The notes under the pieces are model-generated. The model ran no database searches and was not told the DNA's origin. It worked only from the letters and a program-made list of their open reading frames with translations. The translations under genes were made by a program, and so were the position numbers. Shown in pieces: positions 1-9,480 of a stretch of DNA of 64,000 nucleotides; within the stretch, counting starts at the first letter, position 1; every line of letters begins with the position of its first letter. Location: the NCBI GenBank assembly GCA_019358895.1, contig JAHHIG010000004.1, positions 186,001 to 250,000 of the forward strand, in the 5' to 3' direction. Source of the DNA: Tildeniella nuda ZEHNDER 1965/U140 (lineage in GTDB: Bacteria; Cyanobacteriota; Cyanobacteriia; Leptolyngbyales; Leptolyngbyaceae).

Positions 1-1
1 G

Positions 2-1027
2 AATGGGCTGACGAATCAAGGCGCGATCGGTCTCAACCACCGGATCAAAATCGCGCCTGGTCTACGCGCGAACATCGGCTACGAGCGCATCTTCGGCGAT
101 ATTTTTGCCTACACCGCCGCAGGGCAGCAGTTTGCACAGCCCGTTGCCGTAGGGCAAAGCGCTGCCTCGCTGGGCATCACGGGCGGCGACAGCTACAGCG
201 TGGGGCTAGAGTACGTCGACAACCCCAACTTCAAAGCGACCGGACGCTACGAGTACCGTACCTCCAAGGCTGGCAACAACACTGTCATCTCAGCCGGAGC
301 CGCTGGTAAGCTGTCACCTGCATTTACAGTACTGGCGCGCTACGACCAGGGCAACTTTGCTAACCAACTGTTGACGGGTTCTGGGTTGGGCGACACGATT
401 AACTTCAAAGCAGGTCTGGCATACCGCGACCCTAACAGCGATAAGTTCAACGCCCTCCTGCGCTACGAATATCGTCAGAATCCTTCCTACATTCCCGATA
501 CGCTTCTGTTCAACAGCGGCACGGGTTCCACAGTGAACCTGTTCGCAGTGGAGGCAATCTATGCGCCTAATTACCGCTGGGAGTTTTACGGTAAGTTTGC
601 CCTGCGAAATACCAAGTCCTACCTGGCAAGAGATTTGTTGGGCACTAATTCTATTACTTTGGCACAGGCTCGCACCAGCTATCGGCTGGGCTATCGCTGG
701 GACATAGCGGGCGAAGTGCGCTGGATTGGTCAACCCGACAGCGGCTATCAGGAGGTTGGTTTTGTAGCCGAGGTCGGCTACTATGTCACGCCCAATTTAC
801 GCGTGGCAGCAGGCTATAGCTTTGGCGATGCTCAGGACCGAGACTTTGGCGATCGCGATCGGGGCGGTTTCTTCGTCGGTCTCAGCCTGAAGCTTGACCA
901 ACTCTCTGATGTCTTTGGCTTCAAACGCAACATTGCACCGCCACAGCAGCAGGAGTCGGTCATTAAACCTGTGGCAGACGCTTCTGTGACTCCACAAGTA
1001 ACGCCTGATGGAGGACAAGGGAAATGA
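2..1027 (+). CDS. C-terminal part of a large surface/outer-membrane beta-barrel-like protein (5' truncated by window)
   Basis: Frame is open from base 2 (NGLTNQGAIGLNHRIKIAPGLRANIGYERIFGD...) into the listed ORF; alternating aromatic/polar beta-strand pattern (YRWEFYGKFALRN, GGFFVGLSLKLDQL); overlaps the next ORF start by 4 nt. Confidence 0.7.
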   Translation, partial: NGLTNQGAIGLNHRIKIAPGLRANIGYERIFGDIFAYTAAGQQFAQPVAVGQSAASLGITGGDSYSVGLEYVDNPNFKATGRYEYRTSKAGNNTVISAGAAGKLSPAFTVLARYDQGNFANQLLTGSGLGDTINFKAGLAYRDPNSDKFNALLRYEYRQNPSYIPDTLLFNSGTGSTVNLFAVEAIYAPNYRWEFYGKFALRNTKSYLARDLLGTNSITLAQARTSYRLGYRWDIAGEVRWIGQPDSGYQEVGFVAEVGYYVTPNLRVAAGYSFGDAQDRDFGDRDRGGFFVGLSLKLDQLSDVFGFKRNIAPPQQQESVIKPVADASVTPQVTPDGGQGK

Positions 1028-1125
1028 GCAAACAGCATCAGGATGGTATGAAGCAGAAGGCAGAGGGCAGAAGGCAGGAAGCAGAAGGCAGAGGGCAGAG
1101 GGCAGAGGGCAGAAGGCAGTATCAA

Positions 1126-3312
1126 ATGTCGCTTTTGCTGGGGCTTCTGAGCGTTTTTGTCAGTGATATAGGGTTGACGCAAACGCCGGATGTGTCCGCT
1201 GCGTCGTCTTTGCGGGTGACGGTGAATAGTAATCAGGATGGAGCGATCCAGGCGGATGAGGTGCTGACGCTGCGGGAGGCGATCGCGATCGTCAACGGCA
1301 CGTTACCACTGGACAAACTATCGCCTACCGAGCGATCGCAGGTGGAACCACAAGCGTTTGACGCATCAACTCAGATTGCGTTTAGCTTGCCGGAAGGACA
1401 AACCACGATTCGTCTGGTAGACGTGCTGCCTGCGTTACAGCGTCCTGGCTTGCTGATCGACGGTACTACGCAACCGGGCTATCAGGCGAACCAATCTGCC
1501 ATTAATGAATTGCCGATGCCTGTGCCAGTAGTGGCGATCGCGCCTGCCGAGGGCAAAGAAGTGTTTCGTGGGTTCACCGTTGCGGCTAATGCCATCACCA
1601 TTCGTGGGCTGAGTCTCTATGGCTTCACCTCCACTCACCGCGAAACTGCCAGCACACCTCCTGCGGATATTTTCATCACTCATCAACTGCCACCCCCCGA
1701 TATCAGCAAACGTCCTACACCTGCCAACTTTGCGCCGTACTACAAAAACGACGTGCCAGTGCAGAATGTAGTGATTGAGAATAATTGGTTGGGGATAGCA
1801 CCGTCGGATCAGCAGTCAGCAGTTAGCGGTCAGCAGTCAGCTTCAACTCAAAACTCATCTAGATCTCAAGATTCTCCCCGCTCTGCGTTTGGGGTGTCTG
1901 TGTTCGATGCCACTGGCACCGTCATTCGTCGCAACTGGATTGCTGATCACGATGGGAGTGCCATCATTACCTCAGTGAAAGCAGAGAATTTACAGGTCAG
2001 CGAGAACGTGATTACGGGCAACGGTGTGGCAGGGATGCCAGATGCTATTCGGCTGGAAGGTGCTGTCAACCAGTCGCAAATTACAGGTAATCTCATCTGC
2101 GGCAACGATGGCAGCGGTGTCTACCTGTTTAAGCCCAATGGTGCTGTGCAGATTAAAGACAACCAGATTATCTACAACGGCAGGCGGCTCCGACGAGCAG
2201 CGGTTTATCTGATGGGCAGTAACCATCAAGTAACGGGCAATCAAATTGGTTATCAAGCAGGACCGGGTGTCGTGGTGGCAGCCTATCCCACCAGCCAACA
2301 GAACCAGATTGAGGCGAACCGCTTCTCTAATCTGGAGGGATTGAGCATTGATCTGGTCACGCGGCAAGGAACAGGCGCGTTTGGGTATGCCGATCCGGTC
2401 GTGGAAGCAGGGACGGATGTGTATGACTATCAGCGGGGTGATGGTGTCAATCCGCAGCGTGACACGCCGAACCGTCGTAAGGAAACGGGTAACGATGCCA
2501 TTAACGCACCTCGGTTTGCCAGCAAAGAGTTTTTTGCCCTCAAGTCTGAAACCGACAAACCATCGGTACAGATCTTGGGGAAAGCTGATCCAGGTTCCAA
2601 GATTGCGATTTATCAGGTCACGGGCAAGGATGATGGTTTCGGTCCGTTGAGTGAACCGATCGCCACTACAGAAACTGACGCAAAGGGCAACTTCAGTACG
2701 ACGATCGCAGCCTCTCCGGGTGAGTCGATCAGCGCGATCGCCACTGACCCGCGCTACGGTACCTCCGAACCCGCTCGTATAGCAGTCGTTCGATCACTCG
2801 ATCCATCTGCCCCCCCAGCCTCCTCTGCTTCCCCCGCTCCCCAGCCTCCCACTGCCCCGCCTCGTTGCACCACTCCGGTTGCTCAACAGCCACCAGCAAC
2901 AGAACCGCCACCCAAAATCGTGCGTCTGACGGTGCCTAGAAACATCCACTTCGCGCTCGACAAATTCAACATCAGTCCAGCGACCGCTAGAGTGCTCGAT
3001 CGCATCGCGCAGGTGCTCGTCGAGAATCCTTATATTCTCGTGACGCTTGAAGGACACACCGATCCTCGTGCCAGCGATGCGTACAACCTGAAACTGGGCG
3101 AAAATCGGGCGATCGCGGCGCGCAACTATCTACTACGACGAGGCATTACGCCAGAACGTATGACTATTCGATCGTTGGGTGAGCGCAAGCCCCTTTCTCC
3201 GGGTAGGACACGACTCGATTATGCGCGCGATCGACGCGTCGAACTAATCTATCGCGATGCCAGAGACATCGAAGTGATCATTCAGGAACAAGATTTGCAG
3301 ATTGAACCATGA
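1126..3312 (+). CDS. OmpA-like C-terminal domain protein with right-handed beta-helix region
   Basis: C-term FALDKFNISPATARVLDRIAQVLVENPYILVTLEGHTDPRASDAYNLKLGENRAIAARNYLLRRGI is an OmpA/MotB peptidoglycan-binding motif; NQITGN-type repeats typical of beta-helix; ATG at 1126 (MSLLLGLLSVFVSDIG) gives a hydrophobic signal-like start, whereas the ORF-track start at 1024 adds a repeat-encoded tail. Confidence 0.75.
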   Translation: MSLLLGLLSVFVSDIGLTQTPDVSAASSLRVTVNSNQDGAIQADEVLTLREAIAIVNGTLPLDKLSPTERSQVEPQAFDASTQIAFSLPEGQTTIRLVDVLPALQRPGLLIDGTTQPGYQANQSAINELPMPVPVVAIAPAEGKEVFRGFTVAANAITIRGLSLYGFTSTHRETASTPPADIFITHQLPPPDISKRPTPANFAPYYKNDVPVQNVVIENNWLGIAPSDQQSAVSGQQSASTQNSSRSQDSPRSAFGVSVFDATGTVIRRNWIADHDGSAIITSVKAENLQVSENVITGNGVAGMPDAIRLEGAVNQSQITGNLICGNDGSGVYLFKPNGAVQIKDNQIIYNGRRLRRAAVYLMGSNHQVTGNQIGYQAGPGVVVAAYPTSQQNQIEANRFSNLEGLSIDLVTRQGTGAFGYADPVVEAGTDVYDYQRGDGVNPQRDTPNRRKETGNDAINAPRFASKEFFALKSETDKPSVQILGKADPGSKIAIYQVTGKDDGFGPLSEPIATTETDAKGNFSTTIAASPGESISAIATDPRYGTSEPARIAVVRSLDPSAPPASSASPAPQPPTAPPRCTTPVAQQPPATEPPPKIVRLTVPRNIHFALDKFNISPATARVLDRIAQVLVENPYILVTLEGHTDPRASDAYNLKLGENRAIAARNYLLRRGITPERMTIRSLGERKPLSPGRTRLDYARDRRVELIYRDARDIEVIIQEQDLQIEP

Positions 3313-3366
3313 AGCCGATCGCCTCATGCTAACCCCCCTTTGAGTATTTTCCCTGTGTGAGGATTG

Positions 3367-5181
3367 ATGAACCGTCCCCTTAAAAAAATTCTTACCCTCT
3401 CGTCTTTGAGCCTGCTCCTCGGCTCCCAGACGTTGCTACCACCCCTGCCTGCACAGGCACAAATTTTTGACGGCTTTACTGGGTGTCCTGCTGGTACACG
3501 AGAAGGCGCAATTAACCTTGTCACCAACGGCAGCTTTGCTACCTCTCCTGGAGTCGTGAATGCGCCGTTGCCAAATGGCAACCCTGCCGGGTTTTTAAGT
3601 GATTTGCCTTACAGGGCTGATGGTGCTTACCCAGATGATAATCCGGCTCCGCCAACTCCACTGGGCGGTCTTGCTATTCAGACCGGTTCAATTAACTTTC
3701 TAAATGGCATCGTGCTAGGGCAACCGTTCCCTGGAGATGCTGCCAATGGAGTTGCTCCTTCAAACACTTACCTCTATTCCAACCCGAACGCCAGCGCTAA
3801 TACGCCACTGGTGGCAGGTTCAGCATTCCCCAATCCAATCATTTGGCGGCAGATCCTGCCTGGGTTACGTCCCAATGCGAGCTATAACTTTACGGCTTAC
3901 TTCTTCAATCTCCTGAATCCCGCTGACCCCAACAACGCGAACGCGATCGATCCCATCATTCAGTTTCTTGCTGGACCTCCGGGTGGTGCCAATACTGCGT
4001 TTGTTCCAACGCTTCAGGGAACGACTGTAGGGCGAACGCAGACATGGACTCGGGTGCAGGGTTTGTTTCGCACCACAAATCAAACGTCCCTGGAATTACG
4101 GATTGTTGACCAGGCAAATTCAGTCAATGGAGATGATTTTGGACTGACAGCAGTAGGCTTCAGGGAATGCATTCCCATTTTGGGCGTTGCCAAGCAGGCG
4201 GGTACACCAGTGCAAAATGCTGATGGCACTTACACCATTCCTTACACCCTGCGTGTGCGTAACTTTGCCCCTGCAAATAGCACTCAATTTGACCTCTTAA
4301 ACCTGCAGCTAACTGACAATCTGGCGCAGGCGTTTGCCTCTGCCACGCTCAATTCGGTTAGTGGCATTCAAAGCCCAACGTTGACTGTCAACGCGGGCTT
4401 CAACGGCGGCACAAACCAAAATCTGTTGCAGGGAACCGATACCTTGCCCTCTGGAACCACTGCCACCATTACGTTTAACGTCAATATTACGCCGGGAACG
4501 GGAGCCAATGGCTTCGGACCTTTCAACAACACAACGACTGCTACCGCAACGAGTCAGGGAGGATCGCCCGTCAGCGATCAATCGAACGATGGTGCGAATG
4601 CTGACTCTGACAACGATGGCAATCCTGCCAATAATAATGTACCGACGACTGTTTCTCTAAGCCCCTCAGGTGGCGGTGGTTCTGGAGCATTCCGTTTGGT
4701 CAAGCGCATTACCAACGTCATTCGTAATGGGACGCAGCTAAGTGGGGTCAATTTTGGTGCCTTTGTGGATGGCGCGGGCGATGATGATAATGCGCCTGGA
4801 TTTACTCAACTTCAGCCCGGAAACGCACCGATCGGTCAAATCAACCTTGATCCCACGACGGTCAAACTTCAGAGTGGCGATGATGTGGAGTATTCGGTCT
4901 ACTACCTCTCGGATGGCACGGGAACCGCGATCGATGTCAGCATCTGTGATCCCATCCCATCAGGCACTTCGCTTACAGCAAATACGACGCAGATCCGGCG
5001 TAATAATGGCGCGATCGCCACTAGCGGTACCGTGTTTGCTCCACTTGCGCCTCTGCCAGCAGGAAACACCTGCCCTGATGCCACCAATCAAAATGGTACG
5101 GTGATCTTTGATCTGGGTGATGTTCCAAACACTGCAGGCAGTAACTTTGGGTTAGTACGCTTCCGAGTCAGAGTCAATTAA
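3367..5181 (+). CDS. DUF11/conserved repeat domain surface protein
   Basis: Signal peptide (KKILTLSSLSLLLGSQTLLPPLPAQAQ); DUF11-like repeats (GVAKQAGTPVQNADGTYTIPYTLRVRNF..., KLQSGDDVEYSVYYLSDGTGTAIDVSICDPIPSGT). Confidence 0.7.
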   Translation: MNRPLKKILTLSSLSLLLGSQTLLPPLPAQAQIFDGFTGCPAGTREGAINLVTNGSFATSPGVVNAPLPNGNPAGFLSDLPYRADGAYPDDNPAPPTPLGGLAIQTGSINFLNGIVLGQPFPGDAANGVAPSNTYLYSNPNASANTPLVAGSAFPNPIIWRQILPGLRPNASYNFTAYFFNLLNPADPNNANAIDPIIQFLAGPPGGANTAFVPTLQGTTVGRTQTWTRVQGLFRTTNQTSLELRIVDQANSVNGDDFGLTAVGFRECIPILGVAKQAGTPVQNADGTYTIPYTLRVRNFAPANSTQFDLLNLQLTDNLAQAFASATLNSVSGIQSPTLTVNAGFNGGTNQNLLQGTDTLPSGTTATITFNVNITPGTGANGFGPFNNTTTATATSQGGSPVSDQSNDGANADSDNDGNPANNNVPTTVSLSPSGGGGSGAFRLVKRITNVIRNGTQLSGVNFGAFVDGAGDDDNAPGFTQLQPGNAPIGQINLDPTTVKLQSGDDVEYSVYYLSDGTGTAIDVSICDPIPSGTSLTANTTQIRRNNGAIATSGTVFAPLAPLPAGNTCPDATNQNGTVIFDLGDVPNTAGSNFGLVRFRVRVN

Positions 5182-5300
5182 TAGTTTTTGGTTTTTGGCT
5201 GTTAGTAGTTAGTGTTTGATAATTAATCACTCCCTACCTAGACCAGTGCCTCAAAGTGAGCGTCTAAAAACTAATAACCAAAAACTAACAACGTCTGAGC

Positions 5301-5885
5301 GTGTACCGTTACTTGCTGTTTCACAAACCCTATGATGTGCTGTGTCAATTTACTGATGACGGCTCCAATGGGGTACGACGCACACTCAAAGATTACATTC
5401 CAATTTCAGGCGTTTATCCCGTTGGGCGGCTCGATCGCGATAGCGAAGGGCTGCTGCTACTGACGAATCACGGCTCTCTGCAACATCGTCTCAGCGATCC
5501 CAAGTTTCAGCATCCGCGCACGTATTGGGTACAGGTCGAACGGACACCTGATGCGGTCGCGCTTAAACAACTACGGCAAGGCGTGATGATTCAGGGCACT
5601 CAAACACGTCCCGCGATCGTGACATTATTGACAGAAGCACCGACTCTACCACCGCGTGATCCACCGATCCGCTTTCGCAAAACCGTACCAACTGCTTGGC
5701 TAGAACTAACGCTCACCGAGGGGCGCAATCGACAGGTGCGGCGTATGACGGCAGCCGTAAACTTTCCCACACTGCGACTGGTGCGCGTGGCGATCGCCCA
5801 TCTTCAGCTCACCGGACTTGTTCCTGGGCAATGGCGCGATCTAACGCTCGCAGAACTCCACCCGTTGCAGGATCTTTGTCGGTAG
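5301..5885 (+). CDS. rluE: 23S rRNA pseudouridine synthase, RluE-like (RsuA/RluB family)
   Basis: [53 protein letters not shown] motifs; GTG start. Confidence 0.85.
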   Translation: MYRYLLFHKPYDVLCQFTDDGSNGVRRTLKDYIPISGVYPVGRLDRDSEGLLLLTNHGSLQHRLSDPKFQHPRTYWVQVERTPDAVALKQLRQGVMIQGTQTRPAIVTLLTEAPTLPPRDPPIRFRKTVPTAWLELTLTEGRNRQVRRMTAAVNFPTLRLVRVAIAHLQLTGLVPGQWRDLTLAELHPLQDLCR

Positions 5886-5896
5886 AATAGAAACCT

Positions 5897-6676
5897 ATGG
5901 AACGCGAAGTCATCACCCTCCTGTCCCCACGGGAAATCGACAAAATGCGTCAGGCGGGACACCTGGCAGCGAAATTGTTGCACCATCTTTCTGCCCTGGT
6001 GCAACCCGGTGTGAGCACCCTCGCACTCAACGACGAAGCCGAACGTTGGACTCAAGCACATGGGGCAAAAAGTGCGCCACTGGGCTACAAAGGCTTTCCA
6101 AAGTCCATTTGTACCAGCGTGAATGAAGTTGTTTGTCACGGCATCCCCAACGCTAAGCAAATCTTGAAAGACGGCGACATCATCAATATCGATGTGACAG
6201 TGATTTTGGATGGTTATCACGGCGATACCTCCAAAATGTTTTTTGTCGGAGAACCATCGCCGATCGCCCGCAAACTGATTGAAGTCACTGACGAATGCCG
6301 TCGTCGGGGCATTGCCGCTGTCAAACCCGGTGCCAAGATTGGCGATATTGGTGCTGCCATTCAGGCATATGCTGAAGGGCAAGGCTTTTCCGTTGTGCAA
6401 GATTTTGTGGGGCACGGCATTAGCAAAGTCTTTCATACTGCGCCTCAAATCCCTCACTATGGCAAAGCGGGTACAGGCAAAAAGCTGCGATCGGGCATGG
6501 TGTTTACCATCGAACCGATGATTAACGAAGGTACCTGGGAAGTCAAAGTCCTCGCTGACAAATGGACGGCTGTAACGCTCGATCGCAAGCTCTCTGCCCA
6601 GTGTGAACACACGATCGCCGTCACTGAAACTGGCGTAGAAATTCTCACACCTTACCCAGGGGAAGACATTTCCTAG
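5897..6676 (+). CDS. map: Type I methionine aminopeptidase
   Basis: STLALNDEAERW, STSVNEVVCHGIPN, GHGISKVFHTAPQIPHYG, FTIEPMIN motifs; stop TAG at 6674-6676 coincides with the repeat-element end. Confidence 0.95.
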   Translation: MEREVITLLSPREIDKMRQAGHLAAKLLHHLSALVQPGVSTLALNDEAERWTQAHGAKSAPLGYKGFPKSICTSVNEVVCHGIPNAKQILKDGDIINIDVTVILDGYHGDTSKMFFVGEPSPIARKLIEVTDECRRRGIAAVKPGAKIGDIGAAIQAYAEGQGFSVVQDFVGHGISKVFHTAPQIPHYGKAGTGKKLRSGMVFTIEPMINEGTWEVKVLADKWTAVTLDRKLSAQCEHTIAVTETGVEILTPYPGEDIS

Positions 6677-6802
6677 GGCGCGTCATCAATTAGCTCCAAA
6701 AACTTGCGGTATCAGCATGATCGCGCCCGCCCCAACACACCAGGCTAGGGGCTGGACCCCTTGCTGCAAGTCATGTGTAGTTGTAATTGATGACAGCCCC
6801 TA
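6674..6802 (+). mobile_element. MITE-like element family 1, copy 1 (129 bp)
   Basis: TAGGGCGCGTCATCAATTA...TAATTGATGACAGCCCCTA imperfect TIR; two internal inverted repeats (GGGCGCGTCA/TGATCGCGCCC and CTAGGGGCTG/CAGCCCCTAG); near-identical to 47800-47928 and related to 52394-52521. Confidence 0.85.
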
Positions 6803-6868
6803 GAACGGATGCTACCTAACCGTCCGACAAGGCGAGATCTCCAACTGCCTTCCTCCTATGCAATTGCC

Positions 6869-7054
6869 TAAGGAATAAGAATTCAATCACATTGAGTTTT
6901 GTAGGATGTGTATAGCCTACTCTTCGAGAAGCAAGCTACGGCATGGCTTCACTAAAGGCGCTAGCCGTAACGCATCAAAGCCCCGAAAGCGATGCGTTAC
7001 GCTGCGCTGACGGCATCCTACGCAGAATTACGGGTCATTTAATCCACGATCCTA
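6869..7054 (-). mobile_element. MITE-like element family 2, copy A (~186 bp)
   Basis: Shares ends (TAGGATCGTGGATTNAAT / CATTNNNTTTTGTAGGATGTGT) and the GTAACGCAT...ATGCGTTACGCTGCG core with 9337-9480; terminal TAG is the stop of gmd. Confidence 0.8.
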
Positions 7055-8131
7055 AGGTCTCAGATGACTCACATTTTGGCGAAGGGTCGCGCGATCGCCA
7101 ACGATTTGTGGCAGATGTCCGTTCAGCGGAATCAGTCCCAGTCCCTTCAGGTCGGCTTCTACCATTAGAAAGACGAGCTGCTCGAAGGTAACGGATGGCT
7201 GCCAACCCAGTGTTTCACGGGCTTTGGTGGCATCCCCGATTAAAAGTTCGACTTCGGCAGGGCGCAGGTAGCGATCGTCAAACTCGACATAGTCCTGCCA
7301 GTTCAGATTGACATACCCAAAGGCGATGGCGAGAAACTCATGAATTGCGTGAGCTTCACCAGTCGCCACCACGTAATCATCGGGTTTATCCTGTTGCAAC
7401 ATCAGCCACATCGCTTTGACGTAATCTTTGGCATATCCCCAATCGCGCTTGGTATCAAGGTTGCCCAGGTAGAGCTTTTTCTGCTGTCCGGCAATAATGC
7501 GAGCGATCGCGCGGGTAATTTTGCGGGTCACAAACGTTTCGCCACGACGGGGTGACTCATGGTTAAACAAGATTCCATTTGCCGCAAATAAACCGTAAGA
7601 CTCCCGGTAGTTGATTGACTGCCAGTGAGCATATACCTTCGCGCAGGCGTAAGGGCTACGAGGATAAAAGGGCGTTGTTTCCCGCTGCGGAATTTCCTGC
7701 ACTTTGCCATACATTTCAGACGAACCCGCCTGGTAGAAGCGTACCTGGATGCCTGTGCGGTGCTGATAGTCCCGCATGGCTTCCAGCAGGCGCAGCGTAC
7801 CCATACCGACTGTATCAACCGTGTATTCTGGCGAGTCGAAGCTAACGCGGACGTGAGATTGAGCACCAAGATTATAAATTTCGGTCGGCTTGACGGCTTC
7901 AAGAATGCGTCGCAGCGTGGTGCCGTCCGTCAGATCGCCATAGTGCAGAAACAGTCGTGCTGTTTGGTCATGCGGATCTTCATAGATATGATCGATGCGA
8001 TCGGTGTTAAACGTAGACGTGCGCCGGATAATACCGTGGACTTCATAGTCTTTTTCTAATAAAAGTTCGCTTAAATAAGAGCCATCTTGACCCGTAATGC
8101 CAGTGATGAGTGCCCGTTTGCGTTGCGTCAT
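7052..8131 (-). CDS. gmd: GDP-mannose 4,6-dehydratase
   Basis: [33 protein letters not shown], Yxxx[34 protein letters not shown]; start taken as MTQRKRAL. Confidence 0.95.
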   Translation of the reverse strand: MTQRKRALITGITGQDGSYLSELLLEKDYEVHGIIRRTSTFNTDRIDHIYEDPHDQTARLFLHYGDLTDGTTLRRILEAVKPTEIYNLGAQSHVRVSFDSPEYTVDTVGMGTLRLLEAMRDYQHRTGIQVRFYQAGSSEMYGKVQEIPQRETTPFYPRSPYACAKVYAHWQSINYRESYGLFAANGILFNHESPRRGETFVTRKITRAIARIIAGQQKKLYLGNLDTKRDWGYAKDYVKAMWLMLQQDKPDDYVVATGEAHAIHEFLAIAFGYVNLNWQDYVEFDDRYLRPAEVELLIGDATKARETLGWQPSVTFEQLVFLMVEADLKGLGLIPLNGHLPQIVGDRATLRQNVSHLRP

Positions 8132-8201
8132 AGTAAAAGCGCCTGGATGGAACGTGATCAAACAGCGGGGTCTGTAGGTTCAAGCTGCCCTACCAAGTCT
8201 C

Positions 8202-8365
8202 GGCGTTGCTGAATGCAAGTATGATTTCCCACCCTGCGGGAAGCGAGCTACATCCCCAGCCCTTCTCTTCAAGGAGAAGGGAGCTAGAATCCAGTCCCCT
8301 CGACCGTCGGGAGAGGGCTAGGGTGAGGGCAGCTTTGACCATTCATACCTCTGTTCAGCAACGCC
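8202..8365. repeat. Repeat element family 3, copy 1 (164 bp, 12-bp perfect TIR)
   Basis: GGCGTTGCTGAA ... TTCAGCAACGCC at the ends; CCCAGCCCTTCTCTTCAAGGAGAAGGG and CGGGAGAGGGCTAGGGTGAGGG core shared (inverted) with ~44847-44980. Confidence 0.75.
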
Positions 8366-8487
8366 CAAGTCTCTTCTTAACCTACGGTGCTTTGTCGCTG
8401 TCTTCCTCACGTTCTCGCAACTGACGCGCTGCTAACCTTACAATAAGTGAAATAGCAAGCGTCCAGAACAAAGGATCGTGGTCAACG

Positions 8488-9048
8488 ATGGATATTGTGG
8501 AGTTTTTCCAACGCAGTAGTGGCAAATGGTTTTCGCAGCGCTCCAGCCACCATTCGGCTGTGCAGCAAGGCAAAGGGGGACAGTCAGAGCTTCAGATTGA
8601 GCTGTTACCCAAAACCGATTCAGCGGTGATCAAGCTGTGCGAACAAGCCAACCTTGATCCAACTCTGGCGCTTTGCGGTGCGCGGATTATGTGGGACGGT
8701 ACGATCGAGGGGGACAACAAAAAGCAGAAAGGAAGCACTGTACTGGTACCGATCGCCGATCCCGATCGCCCTAATGAAGGTCAATTACTACGCGAGATGG
8801 GCGCTGGCGAGATGCCTATAGCGGGACGCTACAGCATGGGTAGTGATGAAGCTCTGACGCTCATTGCCGAAGCTGAAACGATGTACTCAGAAGAGCGTCT
8901 GTGGTTTGCCAATCCAAACTTACGGTTTCGCACCAGCATCGTAAAGCAGTCTGGTGGTTTTAGCACAGCATCGTTCTGCTCTGAGATTCGGAAGGGCGTG
9001 ACTAGTCCACCAGCGGCGACTCAAGCCGTTGCTGAAAAAAAGGCATAG
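8488..9048 (+). CDS. cpcS: Phycobiliprotein lyase CpcS/CpeS-type
   Basis: MDIVEFFQRSSGKWFSQRSSHH...SQVELQ-like N-term, YSMGSDEALTLIAEAETMYSEERLWFANPNLRFRTSIV. Confidence 0.85.
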   Translation: MDIVEFFQRSSGKWFSQRSSHHSAVQQGKGGQSELQIELLPKTDSAVIKLCEQANLDPTLALCGARIMWDGTIEGDNKKQKGSTVLVPIADPDRPNEGQLLREMGAGEMPIAGRYSMGSDEALTLIAEAETMYSEERLWFANPNLRFRTSIVKQSGGFSTASFCSEIRKGVTSPPAATQAVAEKKA

Positions 9049-9064
9049 AACTGGGACTACGAAA

Positions 9065-9151
<87 letters not shown>

Positions 9152-9336
9152 TCATGATTTAAAGCTGATAGCTGATGGCTGATAGCTAATAGCTGATAGC
9201 TGCTTTGAAAGTGTGCAGTTATTTTTTAACAAGCTCTTAGCTTTAAGCGGCGATCGCTTGGCTCAAACCAAGCGAGAAACTTGCCCTCTGATTCAGAAAC
9301 GCTCTGTACTGTCTGCACGCTAACCGCTGAAGCAGC

Positions 9337-9480
9337 TAGGGAATGAGAATTAAATAACATTGGCTTTTGTAGGATGTGTTAAGCGTTAGCCGTAACGCAT
9401 TACAAGTCTTGGAGTCGATGCGTTACGCTGCGTTAACGCATCCTACGCAAGTATGCGGTTTTATTCAATCCACGATCCTA
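9337..9480 (-). mobile_element. MITE-like element family 2, copy B (144 bp)
   Basis: TAGGGAATGAGAATTAAATAA ... TTATTCAATCCACGATCCTA imperfect TIR; internal ~30-nt inverted repeat GTAGGATGTGTTAAGCGTTAGCCGTAACGCAT / ATGCGTTACGCTGCGTTAACGCATCCTAC; terminal TAG is the stop of the 9478-10551 gene. Confidence 0.85.

Noticed and set aside
5804-6610. 268-aa minus-strand ORF
   Set aside because: Antisense to map, which has all catalytic motifs; shadow ORF.
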